Numbered from the stretch's first letter, positions 27,233 to 37,386 are shown. The stretch is 64,000 nucleotides of DNA from an uncultured Saprospiraceae bacterium (GCA_937928405.1 CALFWZ010000066.1:62001-126000), one strand, 5' to 3'. Translations and numbers: made by a program. The notes: a model not told the origin generated them from the letters alone.

Positions 27233-28476
27233 CACTCATCTTTCAGCGCTATCACTGGATTCACATTAGCTGCTTGCATTGCAGGAATCAGTCCTGTCAA
27301 AGCACCACAAACAACGAGAATTCCCAATGCTAAAAAACAAATCCCCAAATCAATTTCTGGGTTAGAGAAAAAGGCGGTGGCGTCTCCCATAAATTGGCTC
27401 ATTAGAAATAATATCCCAACGCTACAAGCCAATCCTAGATATCCTGCAATAGTAGTTAGGAAAACAGATTCCATCAAAATCATGCTGATGATGGAAGTTG
27501 GTGTTGCTCCTAATGCTTTTCTAATACCTATTTCTTTGGTCCGTTCTTTCACTAAAATTAACATGATATTTCCGACACCGATAACTCCAGCTAATAAACT
27601 TCCAATTCCTACAAACCAAACTAGTACCGTGATTCCAGTGAAAAGTCCATTGATTTGTCGATATTCTTCTTGGATATTATCGGACCAGATGGCTCGTCGA
27701 TCATCGGGATGAATATTATGCCGATTTTTTAGCAATTTTTTTATTTTTTCTTCTACGATTCCTACATCGACATTAGGATACATCGCACAGACGAACCAAC
27801 CGATTTGCCCAGGTTGGTTTCGTAATTGCTGAACCGTCGTAAGTGGAAGTAAAACTGTTTTTTCATCCTCCACTGCATCTTCTCCTCGTCGATTGGATTT
27901 GAGCACACCAACGATCTTAAATTCGGTTCCTCGTAATTTGATATATTCTCCGATCGCCTCTTCTCCTTCTTCAAACAATGCTTTTACTACTTCACGGCCA
28001 ACTACCGCAATCTTACGTTTATTTTCAACATCTAATTCATTCAAAAAACGTCCTTGGTAAACCTCTAATGCATCAATATGTATTAGATCTGGAAGATCTC
28101 CTCTTACATCGAAACTAGCACTTTTATCTCCATGAGATACATCCCCTCCTGGCATCCAAAGTCGTGGTGCTATGTGAGCGATTTCTTCTCCAAAGTTATT
28201 TCGGATGGCCGCCACATCATCATTGTCTAAGGAAAAATATCTTCCTGGTTTCATTCCTTTATAAGGTAACGAAGTACGGTTCGATCCCATATAGACACTA
28301 TTTTTGGCGTGCCCGCCAAACAATCCATTTACTCCATTTTGTAAACCATTCCCTGCGCCCATTAAAAATACGAGCATAAAAATTCCCCAAAAGACCCCCA
28401 ACGCAGTGAGCCCCGTCCGAAGCTTATGCTTCGCGATAGTATTAAATATTTCCTGCCATTTATCGTAGTCAAACAT
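27232..28476 (-). CDS. MacB/FtsX-family ABC permease (second copy)
   Basis: 414 residues: an N-terminal transmembrane helix (HKLRTGLTALGVFWGIFMLVFLMGAGNGL), a periplasmic MacB core domain (about 50-265) and three C-terminal helices of the FtsX domain, with the conserved cytoplasmic motif VKERTKEIGIRKALGATP. It has no fused ATPase domain, which is supplied by the gene at 29861. The ATG at 28476 (MFDYDKWQEIF) matches the start of the paralogue at 28557-29819. The two permeases probably form a heterodimer. Confidence 0.88.
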   Translation of the reverse strand: MFDYDKWQEIFNTIAKHKLRTGLTALGVFWGIFMLVFLMGAGNGLQNGVNGLFGGHAKNSVYMGSNRTSLPYKGMKPGRYFSLDNDDVAAIRNNFGEEIAHIAPRLWMPGGDVSHGDKSASFDVRGDLPDLIHIDALEVYQGRFLNELDVENKRKIAVVGREVVKALFEEGEEAIGEYIKLRGTEFKIVGVLKSNRRGEDAVEDEKTVLLPLTTVQQLRNQPGQIGWFVCAMYPNVDVGIVEEKIKKLLKNRHNIHPDDRRAIWSDNIQEEYRQINGLFTGITVLVWFVGIGSLLAGVIGVGNIMLILVKERTKEIGIRKALGATPTSIISMILMESVFLTTIAGYLGLACSVGILFLMSQFMGDATAFFSNPEIDLGICFLALGILVVCGALTGLIPAMQAANVNPVIALKDE

Positions 28477-28556
28477 TTTTTTACTTTTTGCTTCTAGCTT
28501 CTTGCAATTAAGGATGACAAGAAGCCAACATAGCAAGTAGCTAGAAGCATTAAAAA

Positions 28557-29819
28557 TTAGCTTTTCATGGCGATTACTGGGTTAATTCGTACTGCTTGTA
28601 AAGCGGGAATTAATCCACTGATTACACCACTAGCTACTAGAATAAACATGGCAGCCATGATGGTCCCTGGGTCCACTTCTGGATTTTTAAAGAATTCGGC
28701 CTCGATTTCATTAGCGATAATAAACTGCTGAATACCATAAACCAATCCTAGTCCACAAGCAAGTCCTAAATAACCTGCCAAGGAAGTCAAAAAAACTGCT
28801 TCATAAACAATCATACTAATGATAGAACCTGGCGTGGCTCCTAGGGCTTTTCGCACCCCAATTTCTTTGGTTCGCTCTTTTACAATAATCAGCATGATAT
28901 TACTCACACCGATCACTCCAGCGATAATACTACCGATACCGACCAGCCAGATAAAGATGAAAATAAAACGCAACATGACTCTGGCATCTTGAGCGCCTTC
29001 TACCGAATTCCACATACCAACAGCCATCTCATCCTTAGGATCAAACTTATGGTAAGCCGCCAAATCTGCGCGAATTTTATCTTCCGCAATTTTACTTTCT
29101 TCGACCGTTTCGACATTGAGGTCTACCACTAAATTTCCAAGGCGATCGGTGCCATCAATTTGTTGTGCGGTAGAAATAGGTAAATAAATTCTTTCGGTAT
29201 CTCGAAATCGTTCTTTGGTAAAAACGCCCACCACTTGATATTCGATTCCTTTAATTTTTATGTATTTGTCCAGTGGTTCATCTACTTCCCCAAAAAATTC
29301 TTTAGAGACTGCTGTACCGATTACGGCTACCTTTCTTTTTTCATCAATATCTATGTTATTAATAAATCGTCCTTCTGTCAGATCTGGCATTTCAATATGG
29401 AGATGATCTGGGTAAACACACTGGATATTATAAGAACGACTTTTATTTTTGTAGTTGGTAAAAAATTCTCCTCGCATCCAATACTGTCCACTGACATGAT
29501 TAAAATCGCTTCCTTTTTTATCTTCTAATAATTCATAATCCTTTTGGTTAAATTCAATAAATCGACCAACAGGTAATCCTTTATATGGAATCGACGTTTT
29601 ATAAGTCCACATATATAATCGATTTTTAGCCCGATCCCCAAAATCTGACTCGGCACTATTTCTCAAACCGTTCCCTGCTCCTAATAAGATCACCAACATA
29701 AAAATGCCCCACCAGACGGAAAGGGCCGTCAAGAAGGTACGGAGTTTGTGCCGCTGAAGAGAGGCAAAAATCTCCTGCCACTTATCAATATCAGGTTTGA
29801 AAAAATTTAAAAATCGCAA
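28557..29819 (-). CDS. MacB/FtsX-family ABC permease (first copy)
   Basis: 420 residues, paralogous to the next gene (shared KWQEIF...HKLRT, SVWWGIFMLVILLGAGNGL and VKERTKEIGVRKALGATPGSI). It has the same topology: one helix, a MacB-type periplasmic domain and three C-terminal helices. The start is a TTG at 29819, since no in-frame ATG is present. The operon order is ATPase, permease, permease, adaptor. Substrates of such Bacteroidota systems are mostly unknown (peptides, lipids or antimicrobials). Confidence 0.88.
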   Translation of the reverse strand: MRFLNFFKPDIDKWQEIFASLQRHKLRTFLTALSVWWGIFMLVILLGAGNGLRNSAESDFGDRAKNRLYMWTYKTSIPYKGLPVGRFIEFNQKDYELLEDKKGSDFNHVSGQYWMRGEFFTNYKNKSRSYNIQCVYPDHLHIEMPDLTEGRFINNIDIDEKRKVAVIGTAVSKEFFGEVDEPLDKYIKIKGIEYQVVGVFTKERFRDTERIYLPISTAQQIDGTDRLGNLVVDLNVETVEESKIAEDKIRADLAAYHKFDPKDEMAVGMWNSVEGAQDARVMLRFIFIFIWLVGIGSIIAGVIGVSNIMLIIVKERTKEIGVRKALGATPGSIISMIVYEAVFLTSLAGYLGLACGLGLVYGIQQFIIANEIEAEFFKNPEVDPGTIMAAMFILVASGVISGLIPALQAVRINPVIAMKS

Positions 29820-29860
29820 TTCATTTGGTTTTTTATTTAAAAAATGAGAAAACAGAAATA

Positions 29861-30523
29861 CTACTGTTCTATTAAGCCATCTCGTAATCGAATAACTCGT
29901 TTGGTTTTTTCGGCAATATCATTTTCGTGTGTAACAATGACCACCGTAATTCCATCACGGTTTACTTCTTCAAAAATTTTCATTACGTCATGTGACGTTT
30001 TAGAGTCAAGTGCTCCGGTGGGTTCATCCGCTAGAATCATTTTAGGCTTGGTGATTAGTGCCCGTGCGATAGCTACTCGCTGTTGCTGTCCACCAGATAG
30101 TTGAGTTGGTAAATGTTCCGCCCAATCTTTTAGTCCTACTCTATCCAAATAATCCAGTGCAATTTCTTTCCTTTTTTTCCGATCTACTTTTTGGTAGTAT
30201 AATGGTAAAGCAACGTTTTCCACCGCCGTTTTAAAATTGAGTAAATTAAAAGACTGGAAAACAAATCCAATAAATTGGTTGCGATAAATAGCGGCTTGTT
30301 TTTGAGAAAGATTTTTGATCAGGGTACCATTAAGATGATATTCACCTGAGTCATATTCGTCTAAAATTCCCAAAATATTAAGTAAGGTAGATTTTCCAGA
30401 GCCGGAAGATCCCATAATAGAAGCAAATTCTCCTGCTTCTATTTGGAGGTCAATCCCCTTCAGTACAGTAAGGGTATTATAGTCGGTACGATAAGCTTTC
30501 TTAATGGCGTTTAGAGTCAACAT
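29861..30523 (-). CDS. MacB/LolD-type ABC transporter ATPase
   Basis: 220-residue ATPase with Walker A GSSGSGKST, Q-loop (FQSFNLL), signature LSGGQQQRVAIARAL, Walker B MILADEPTG and the H-loop His (VTHE). It energises the FtsX-type permeases downstream. The ATG at 30523 (MLTLNAIKKAYRT) is preferred over an upstream start that would add ten non-conserved residues. It is the first gene of the four-gene efflux operon. Confidence 0.92.
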   Translation of the reverse strand: MLTLNAIKKAYRTDYNTLTVLKGIDLQIEAGEFASIMGSSGSGKSTLLNILGILDEYDSGEYHLNGTLIKNLSQKQAAIYRNQFIGFVFQSFNLLNFKTAVENVALPLYYQKVDRKKRKEIALDYLDRVGLKDWAEHLPTQLSGGQQQRVAIARALITKPKMILADEPTGALDSKTSHDVMKIFEEVNRDGITVVIVTHENDIAEKTKRVIRLRDGLIEQ

Positions 30524-30729
30524 AGTATTTGTTTTCACAGCAATGACAAGCAATATAGGGTAATAGTTGCAAATTTTATAAAATACCTATAATTTAATTA
30601 AAATAAAGCAGTTATCTGAAGCAACGATTTTAGATATCATGCGTTATTAATTAACAGCCTTTGATTAATCAGGCTCTTCAAAAGACGATACTTACAACTG
30701 ATTATATTTATTACCAGAACTGCCTTTTT

Positions 30730-31521
30730 ATGACTCGTCCTTACTATTACTACTTTCTTTTATTCTTTTGTCTAACCGCCTGCCAGCCTGACGATACTAC
30801 TCCCGATATTAATATAGATATCTCTGATGAGCTACGAATTGAGCTTTGGGAAATCCTAGATGCCAATCAACGCATGCTTGAATTACGCGTATCAACCCTA
30901 GAAGAGTTGGATTGTGAAAATTACAGTATTTCCTTTAATTTAAATCAGACAGCGTCTCGCTCTGCAGTTTCAATTAATAATATTCTTCCTCCACACGAAT
31001 GTATTCCTGGTACAGCACCAGCATCCAATCAAATTGAACTGGGTCATTTTCTAGAAGGAGATTATGCCATAGAGTTGAATCTCAAAAATAATGACATCAC
31101 TAATATTGGTCGACTAAAAATAAAACCTCGTTTTTACGAATTAGACATGGAATCTGATTACGGAATTTATCTACCGTGGAAGATTTTGAAAACCGTTCCT
31201 GAAGACCTAGTCTGGGGTTATCTTACAATAGAAGAATCCGCGGACGAAAATACCATTCTAGATGAATTTAATACTAGAATAACTCCGTGGACAGAAACGG
31301 TTGGACTCTCGTCAGGAAATTATGGTTATTTCAATGTAGAAAATGGTACTGCCAACGAGATTAAAGACCAGGACCAAAACGAAACGATAACCAATAATCT
31401 TTTTCTTTTAAAAGAAGTGGGTGTGCGAGCTGAGCTTAAAGCAGCTTTAGATGATCTGCGAAGTGAATTTGGCAATCAAGCAACAATCAAGGTATTTGCT
31501 TCAGATGGGAGCTTTTTGTAA
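30730..31521 (+). CDS. lipoprotein of unknown function
   Basis: 263-residue lipoprotein (MTRPYYYYFLLFFCLTAC, lipobox LTAC). The mature part has two Cys residues (in LDCENYS and HECIPGT) that may form a disulfide, but no known domain. The ATG at 30730 sits directly before the signal sequence; the frame upstream is not signal-like. It ends 38 bp from the convergent Nudix regulator. Confidence 0.6.
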   Translation: MTRPYYYYFLLFFCLTACQPDDTTPDINIDISDELRIELWEILDANQRMLELRVSTLEELDCENYSISFNLNQTASRSAVSINNILPPHECIPGTAPASNQIELGHFLEGDYAIELNLKNNDITNIGRLKIKPRFYELDMESDYGIYLPWKILKTVPEDLVWGYLTIEESADENTILDEFNTRITPWTETVGLSSGNYGYFNVENGTANEIKDQDQNETITNNLFLLKEVGVRAELKAALDDLRSEFGNQATIKVFASDGSFL

Positions 31522-31559
31522 TAGAGGATTGTTCTATTTATTCTAGGTTACCTTTATAG

Positions 31560-32276
31560 TTATAGTTCGTAACTAAATCCAGCGTTTTCCAATTCTCGAT
31601 ATTTCTCTTTATCAAAACGATATAGTTTTGCAGGGCGGTGTGCGACTCCTTCCTGAACCTCGTTGAGATCCACTAAAAGATTCATACTTAGAATTTTCTT
31701 TCTAAAATTTCGCTTATCTAGTTTATTTTCTTCTGGAGGTGCATCTGACAACAAGATCGCTTCGTAAAGGTGTTGAAGCTGAGTAAGGGTAAATTTAGGA
31801 GGAAGTAGTTCAAAACCGATAGGCTGCGTTCGAACCCGACGTTTCAACATTTCAAAAGCATAGGCCACCACTTCGTTATGATCAAAGGCTAGTTCTCCAA
31901 GTTCTTTGAAAGAATGCCATTCTGCTCGTCTAGCCAGTCCAGTTGAACCTGCCTGAATTTTATAGTCTTTAATTTTAATTAATGCAAAATAACCAACGGT
32001 AATGACTCGACCTGCGGGGTGTCGATCTATTTTTCCAAAACTGCGTACTTGTTGAAGAAATACATTTTTTAGTCCAGTCAATTCTTCCAATACCCGTTCT
32101 GCAGCAGCGTCAAGCGTTTCTGTCTTCTTGACAAAATACCCTGGTAATGCCCATTTTCCAACGAAAGGTTCTTCTCCTCTTTTGATGAGTAATACTTTGA
32201 GATCACCTTCGTCGAAACCAAAAACCACACTATCAACGGTAAAGGCAGCATAAAAAAATTGGTCAACCAAATCCAT
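31560..32276 (-). CDS. Nudix-domain transcriptional regulator (NrtR/AraR type)
   Basis: 238 residues: an N-terminal Nudix fold (about 1-145) and a C-terminal winged helix (about 150-238, with FTLTQLQHLYEAIL and KRNFRKKIL). The Nudix box is degenerate: the second Gly is Tyr (LPGYFV) and the REUxEE core reads RVLEEL. Hydrolysis is therefore unlikely and the domain probably senses a ligand, as in NrtR and the Bacteroides arabinose regulator AraR. The ATG at 32276 is supported by a promoter at 32304-32334, whose -33 element overlaps the alternative TTG at 32333. A TTGGT-CA-ACCAA dyad lies just after the start codon. Confidence 0.85.
   Translation of the reverse strand: MDLVDQFFYAAFTVDSVVFGFDEGDLKVLLIKRGEEPFVGKWALPGYFVKKTETLDAAAERVLEELTGLKNVFLQQVRSFGKIDRHPAGRVITVGYFALIKIKDYKIQAGSTGLARRAEWHSFKELGELAFDHNEVVAYAFEMLKRRVRTQPIGFELLPPKFTLTQLQHLYEAILLSDAPPEENKLDKRNFRKKILSMNLLVDLNEVQEGVAHRPAKLYRFDKEKYRELENAGFSYEL
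32258..32270. promoter_or_regulatory. third ATTGGTCAACCAA dyad, at regulator start
   Basis: Exact copy of the 13-mer found twice upstream of the alginate lyase, here within codons 3-7 of the Nudix regulator and about 30-40 nt downstream of its predicted transcription start. The position would suit autorepression, but the sequence is also coding (VDQF), so chance cannot be excluded. Confidence 0.4.
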
Positions 32277-32303
32277 ATACAAACTGAAGTTATTAATGGT
32301 TAG

Positions 32304-32334
32304 CAAAGTAATACTTTTTAATTCGGAGAACAAG
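32304..32334 (-). promoter_or_regulatory. Bacteroidota-type promoter for the Nudix regulator
   Basis: On the minus strand: CTTG (32331-32334), exactly 19 bp, then TTACTTTG (32304-32311), one mismatch from TAnnTTTG. The predicted start of transcription is near 32298, about 22 nt before the ATG. Confidence 0.6.
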
Positions 32335-32436
32335 TATTTAGCAATTGAAATTTCTTTTTAAAAAAGTTTAATGTAGATCATTTTAGGAAGTTATTTGAGA
32401 AAAAAATTCCAAAATTAAAATTTACTAAAGATAATT

Positions 32437-33474
32437 ATGATATTCGCTTCTATGAAAATAAATCTAGTTAGCGATACCGTAACCCGACCTACCTCCGAAA
32501 TGCTTCAAGCTATGTTTTCAGCCGAAGTAGGAGATGATGTTTTTAAGGCAGATCCTACTGTCAATGCACTCGAAGCAAAAGCAGCGTCCATGTTTGACAA
32601 ACCAGCTGCCATATTTTGCCCCTCTGGGACCATGACCAATCAAATTGCCATAAAAGTACATACCCAACCGCTAGACGAGGTCATCTGCGATCATTACTCT
32701 CACGTATACCAATACGAGACTGGCGGCTACGCATTTAATTCAGGGGTAGGAATGAGTCTTCTACAGGGGGTCAACGGAAAAATCGAGGTCGACCAAATAG
32801 CTGCCGCGATCAAACCATTGTACGACTGGTTGCCCGTAAGTAAATTGGTAGTGCTCGAAAATACTTGTAATAAAGGAGGTGGTAGTTATTATACGTTAGA
32901 TGAAATTCTACCTATTCGAGATCTTTGTCAAAGACGAGGTCTTAAATTACACCTAGACGGTGCTCGTTTATTTAATGCCTTAATCGAAACCGGTGAAACA
33001 ACCCAAGCGGTAGGAGCACATTTTGACAGTATTTCTATCTGTCTTTCTAAAGGATTAGGAGCACCAGTAGGCTCTTTATTAATTGGAGAAACAGAATTTA
33101 TACGACAAGCTCGTCGATTTCGCAAAGTAATGGGTGGAGGAATGCGACAGGCAGGATATTTGGCAGCCGCTGGTATTTATGCCCTTGATCATAACATAGA
33201 GCGCTTGAAAATAGATAACGACCACGCAAAAGTATTGGGTAAAACTTTAGAGGATTGCCATCTCGTTGAGCAAGTACGTCCGGTTAAATCCAACATCGTC
33301 ATTTTCGATTTGAAAGATCCACATACCGCAGATCAGATATTAGCTAAATTTCAAAGCAAGGATATTATGGGTTCAGCATTTGGTCCACAAACCATTCGCT
33401 TTGTGACCCATTTGGAAATTACGCCGAATATGGTGGAGCAAACCATTAATGCGATTAAGGAGATTTTAAATTGA
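32437..33474 (+). CDS. ltaE: low-specificity L-threonine aldolase
   Basis: 345-residue PLP enzyme of fold type I that cleaves L-threonine or allo-threonine to glycine and acetaldehyde. It starts with the family hallmark NLVSDTVTRPT. The PLP lysine is Lys205 in SICLSKGLGAPVGS, and HLDGARLFNA supplies the cofactor-binding Asp. Length is typical. ATG at 32437 or 32452 are both possible; the second would put the conserved NLVSD at residue 3. It is divergent from the Nudix regulator, with an about 160-bp spacer. Confidence 0.93.
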   Translation: MIFASMKINLVSDTVTRPTSEMLQAMFSAEVGDDVFKADPTVNALEAKAASMFDKPAAIFCPSGTMTNQIAIKVHTQPLDEVICDHYSHVYQYETGGYAFNSGVGMSLLQGVNGKIEVDQIAAAIKPLYDWLPVSKLVVLENTCNKGGGSYYTLDEILPIRDLCQRRGLKLHLDGARLFNALIETGETTQAVGAHFDSISICLSKGLGAPVGSLLIGETEFIRQARRFRKVMGGGMRQAGYLAAAGIYALDHNIERLKIDNDHAKVLGKTLEDCHLVEQVRPVKSNIVIFDLKDPHTADQILAKFQSKDIMGSAFGPQTIRFVTHLEITPNMVEQTINAIKEILN

Positions 33475-33532
33475 GCCGTTTTGATTTCGACTTGCCTCTA
33501 GTATTATCTCGAAGTTATGGTTGATATAGCAT

Positions 33533-34975
33533 CTACTCTACTTTTAGTTTAAGAACAACGGCTGACTCTTTATTATGGATTTTTAAAAAGTAAAGACCAG
33601 GAGTTAGCGTTTGGTTTAAAAGTAGTTGACTGATTTCTCCCTCTATAGGATAAATTTCGGGATCATCAATATGGTGCCCAAGAGCAGAATAAACTTGTAT
33701 TTCTGTAGGCTTAAAGTCAAGGGGATGTTGTAAATACACTTTCTCTAAAATGGGGTTGGGAAAAACAAGAAATTCGCTATTGTCTAAGACATCACTGGTC
33801 GAAACGGCAATCATTCCTTCTGGATCTCCTTCAAGATAGGCATCAAACCCGGTCCGACTGGCCACGTAGATATCGCTAAAATCATCATTATTAAAGTCGG
33901 CTACCGTCAGGCCCCATGCCTCGCCTGTCATAAGTGGTGGACTGATAATATCGTCTGTCCGAACGGTAAATTTTCCAGTTCCATCGTTTAGTAAAGCTTG
34001 CAGGGGATCGGCTAATACATTGGTGATAAATAGGTCGAGCGATCCATCTTCATCAATATCATGGAAGGCAGCATTGGTTGTTTGATTCGGAACTTGCGGC
34101 AACAGAATGGTAGTAAGGTCGGTAAAAAAGCCATTGGATTCGTTAATATACAATCGATTTTGAGGATCTTCGTTCGCAGTGAATTGCACATTGGCCAAAA
34201 ACAAATCTGGTTTCCCATCATTGTTTACATCACCAAAGCAAGCTTTACGAGTATCCATATCTACTCCTTGAGGTAGTCGCTGCATCGACTGATCTGCAAA
34301 AACACCCGTACCATCATTAATTAAAAGCTGATTACCATCTCGATTTGCAAAGAAAAGGTCTAGGTCTCCATCCCCATCAACATCCTCCAGTATGACATAG
34401 TCTGTAGATTTTACAGTACCTGGTAATCGGCTGGTGGTTTCGTTGGTAAAACTACCATCACCATTATTAATCATACAAAAGTTCACTTCTGCAATATTAC
34501 CTATAATTACATCTAAAAAACCATCATTGTTAATATCTCCAACGGCAATTCCTCCGCCATTCGTTGCAGGTAAAAATCCAGCTACTGTAAAATTACCATT
34601 ACCATCATTTTCATAATATTCATGACCAAAACCTCCTTGATTGATAAAAATAATATCTATATCACCGTCCATATCAAAATCTCCTAATCCAATGTCCTCT
34701 GTATCATTCAGCTCATTAATAAAGCCATTATTGCCCGTCACAAAATCGCCATTACCGAGATTATACAGCAAAGAATTTTGCTGAAATTCATTACCTAATA
34801 TCAAATCCTGATCTCCATCATTGTCTATATCTACTGATTTTACCACAATGGTATTTTGACCAGTATTGGTTCCTGAAATTGTTTGTTCAGAGTAAATTTG
34901 GGCCTGTATGGTGGAATTAATACATATTAGAAATAGGCCCAACGCTGCTGCTTTGGAAAGATAATATAAGTTCAT
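33533..34975 (-). CDS. secreted FG-GAP/VCBS repeat protein with T9SS tail
   Basis: 480 residues: a signal peptide, then six or more FG-GAP/VCBS blades carrying DxDxDG calcium loops (for example DIDNDGDQDLILG, DVDGDGDLDLFFA, DIDEDGSLDLFIT), predicted to form a seven-bladed propeller. The last roughly 85 residues are a type A type-IX sorting domain (LVFPNPI ... LTPGLYFLKI ... LKLKVE). It is exported to the surface, and a binding role is likely. No catalytic motif is present. Confidence 0.88.
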   Translation of the reverse strand: MNLYYLSKAAALGLFLICINSTIQAQIYSEQTISGTNTGQNTIVVKSVDIDNDGDQDLILGNEFQQNSLLYNLGNGDFVTGNNGFINELNDTEDIGLGDFDMDGDIDIIFINQGGFGHEYYENDGNGNFTVAGFLPATNGGGIAVGDINNDGFLDVIIGNIAEVNFCMINNGDGSFTNETTSRLPGTVKSTDYVILEDVDGDGDLDLFFANRDGNQLLINDGTGVFADQSMQRLPQGVDMDTRKACFGDVNNDGKPDLFLANVQFTANEDPQNRLYINESNGFFTDLTTILLPQVPNQTTNAAFHDIDEDGSLDLFITNVLADPLQALLNDGTGKFTVRTDDIISPPLMTGEAWGLTVADFNNDDFSDIYVASRTGFDAYLEGDPEGMIAVSTSDVLDNSEFLVFPNPILEKVYLQHPLDFKPTEIQVYSALGHHIDDPEIYPIEGEISQLLLNQTLTPGLYFLKIHNKESAVVLKLKVE

Positions 34976-35300
34976 AGGACGTTAATCATTATTTAAGTAA
35001 AAAGTAAACTAACTCACCCGTAAGCCAACCTCAAATAAAGGTGCTTAAAGCAAATAGTCTGTTTATCCTTTACTTAACTTTTTTAAGTAAAACGAATGAA
35101 TTTTAGGGTGAAGCGGTGTTGGGTGTTATAGGCGCACTACCTTGTTTGGCAGTACTTTTTATAGAGTGGGAGTAGCTAAATTATGGCTCAATATAGGGTA
35201 TTTATTGATAAATCACAATTTATCAATAAAAAATTAATCGTTACATTTTCAGCTAATTATAGAAGAATCAGTGCCGAAATTCCACCCCTAAACTCGTGGA
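34976..35300. other. intergenic spacer with short hairpin
   Basis: No gene. TTTACTTAA (35069-35077) pairs with TTAAGTAAA (35083-35091) around a 5-nt loop, about 210 bp after the glucose-6-phosphate isomerase stop. It could be a weak terminator. The rest is AT-rich without recognised features. Confidence 0.4.
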
Positions 35301-36953
35301 TTATTTCTTCATTTTTTTATAAGCATTAATCAATCCATTGGTAGAAGAATCGTGGCTGGTGATTTTTTGTTTATTAAGCAATTCTGGTAAAATTTTCTTT
35401 GCCAATTGTTTACCAAGTTGAACCCCAGGCTGATCAAAACTAAAGATATTCCAAATTGAACCTTGGGCAAAAATCTTATGTTCATATAAAGCAATCAGAC
35501 TCCCTAGCGAACGAGGCGTAAGCTGGCGCAATAAAATAGAATTGGTAGGTCGGTTACCTGAAAAAACTTCAAAAGGTGTCAAGAAATTTTTTCTTTTTTT
35601 AGACATTTTTTTATCCGCCAATTCCTTTACTACTGCTGCTTCAGATTTTCCATTCATCAACGCTTCTGTCTGCGCAAAAAAATTAGATAATAGAATTTCG
35701 TGTTGTGTACCTAAGGGATTGTGCGAATTAGCCGCAGCAATAAAATCACAGGGAATCATTTTAGTACCCTGATGAATCAATTGATAAAAAGCATGTTGTC
35801 CATTGGTACCTGGCTCTCCCCAGAGAATCGGGCCGGTCTGATAATCAACAGGATCACCATTTCGATCCACGGACTTACCGTTGCTTTCCATATTTCCTTG
35901 TTGAAAATAAGCAGCAAAACGGTGTAGGTACTGATCATAAGGAAGAATGGCTTCGCTCGATGCTCCGTAAAAATTATTATACCAAATGCCTAACATGGCC
36001 AAAATAACGGGCAGATTTTTTTCTAATGGCGTCGTTCTAAAATGTTCGTCCATCGCATGCATCCCCTCCAAGACTTCTAGAAAATGATTGTATCCAATCG
36101 TCAAAGCAATCGATAATCCAATGGCAGAAGAAAGCGAATATCTTCCCCCTACCCAATCCCAAAACGGAAACATATTGTCGGGATTAATACCAAACTCCTT
36201 AACGGCAGGTTTATTAGTCGATAAAGCTACAAAATGATCTGCCACGTATGCTTTCTTCTTAGCTGCCTGCAAAAACCATTTACGCGCATTGGTCGCATTA
36301 ATGAGGGTTTCTTGGGTCGTAAAAGATTTGGAAGCGATGATAAACAAGGTCGTTTCGGCATCTACTTTTTTCAAAATTTCCGAAAGGTGAGAAGGGTCCA
36401 CATTAGAGACAAAATGCGGCTGGATATTTCCCAACCAATAAGGACGTAACCCTTCGGTGACCATCACATTGCCCAAGTCACTACCACCGATTCCGATATT
36501 GACAACATCGGTAATTCTTTTACCCGTGTATCCTTTCCATTGTCCACTATGTATTTTTTTACAAAATTTTTCCATCTGTCGTAAAACTGCTTTGACTTCC
36601 GGCATCACATTTTTACCACTTACTTTGATCGCACGACGGGAGCGATTGCGCAAGGCTACGTGTAGTACCGAACGGCCTTCTGTTTCATTAATCGCTTCCC
36701 CACGAAACATGGATTTTATATTATCTTCCAGTTTGGTTTCACGCGCCAGTTGAAATAATAATTTCAATCCTTTTTTATCAATCCTATTTTTAGAATAATC
36801 GAGCAATATATCTTCAAAACGCAAAGAAAATTGATTAAACCGGTTTTTATTTTTTTGGAAATACGCATTTATTTCTTCGTCTTTTGTCGCTTCGAAGTGG
36901 GCAGTGAGTTTTTGCCATGCGGCAGCTTTAGTAGGATTAATACGATGTAGCAT
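35301..36953 (-). CDS. pgi: glucose-6-phosphate isomerase
   Basis: 550-residue cytoplasmic enzyme interconverting glucose-6-phosphate and fructose-6-phosphate. PGI signatures are present: [12 protein letters not shown] (phosphate loop), [19 protein letters not shown] and [16 protein letters not shown] (with the catalytic His). Length matches the large bacterial/eukaryotic form. It is divergent from yraN and is not in an obvious operon. Confidence 0.96.
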   Translation of the reverse strand: MLHRINPTKAAAWQKLTAHFEATKDEEINAYFQKNKNRFNQFSLRFEDILLDYSKNRIDKKGLKLLFQLARETKLEDNIKSMFRGEAINETEGRSVLHVALRNRSRRAIKVSGKNVMPEVKAVLRQMEKFCKKIHSGQWKGYTGKRITDVVNIGIGGSDLGNVMVTEGLRPYWLGNIQPHFVSNVDPSHLSEILKKVDAETTLFIIASKSFTTQETLINATNARKWFLQAAKKKAYVADHFVALSTNKPAVKEFGINPDNMFPFWDWVGGRYSLSSAIGLSIALTIGYNHFLEVLEGMHAMDEHFRTTPLEKNLPVILAMLGIWYNNFYGASSEAILPYDQYLHRFAAYFQQGNMESNGKSVDRNGDPVDYQTGPILWGEPGTNGQHAFYQLIHQGTKMIPCDFIAAANSHNPLGTQHEILLSNFFAQTEALMNGKSEAAVVKELADKKMSKKRKNFLTPFEVFSGNRPTNSILLRQLTPRSLGSLIALYEHKIFAQGSIWNIFSFDQPGVQLGKQLAKKILPELLNKQKITSHDSSTNGLINAYKKMKK

Positions 36954-37029
36954 AGATGAAATTTATTTTTGGGAAAAGTAGATAAATTTCATGAATTTTA
37001 ATTACTTTTTGATCCTTATCTTGAATAAT

Positions 37030-37386
37030 ATGGCTAAACACAACGAACTGGGAAAACTTGGGGAAGCAATCGCCAAAGAATTTTTAGAACAAAAGGGATA
37101 CCGTATCGAGGCACTCAATTATCGAACTGGACGAGCGGAACTCGACATCGTAGCCAAGGACGGTGAGACGCTTGTTTTTGTGGAAGTAAAAACCCGCTCG
37201 GATGATTTTTTATTTGATCCTGAAAAAGCTATGACAGAAAAAAAAGAGACGTTAATGCGTAACGCAGCAGTCGCCTATATGCGAGCAACTGGGCACGACT
37301 GGGCAATCCGTTTTGATGTGATTGGGATCGTGGTACGTGGCGAGGATCGGTATGAGGTGCGGCACGGGGAGGATGTTTTTTTTTAA
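37030..37386 (+). CDS. yraN: YraN family (UPF0102) nuclease-like protein
   Basis: 118-residue protein of the YraN family, a small PD-(D/E)xK nuclease-like fold. Visible core: GxxGE near the N terminus (LGKLGEAIAKEFL), then RAELDIVAKDGETLVFVEVKTR, giving the D-ExK catalytic pattern. The cellular role is poorly known. The ATG at 37030 (MAKHNELG) fits the family; an upstream ATG at 36991 would add 13 hydrophobic residues. Confidence 0.9.
   Translation: MAKHNELGKLGEAIAKEFLEQKGYRIEALNYRTGRAELDIVAKDGETLVFVEVKTRSDDFLFDPEKAMTEKKETLMRNAAVAYMRATGHDWAIRFDVIGIVVRGEDRYEVRHGEDVFF

Noticed and set aside
27028-27269. Open frames on both strands across the GC-rich island between adaptor and permease
   Set aside because: They arise from the duplicated GC-rich repeat; the peptides are repetitive, lack start context and have no protein-like composition.
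30500-30660. Sigma-54 promoter upstream of the first efflux operon
   Set aside because: GG and GC elements are present but spaced 15 bp apart instead of 10, so the -24/-12 geometry is not met.
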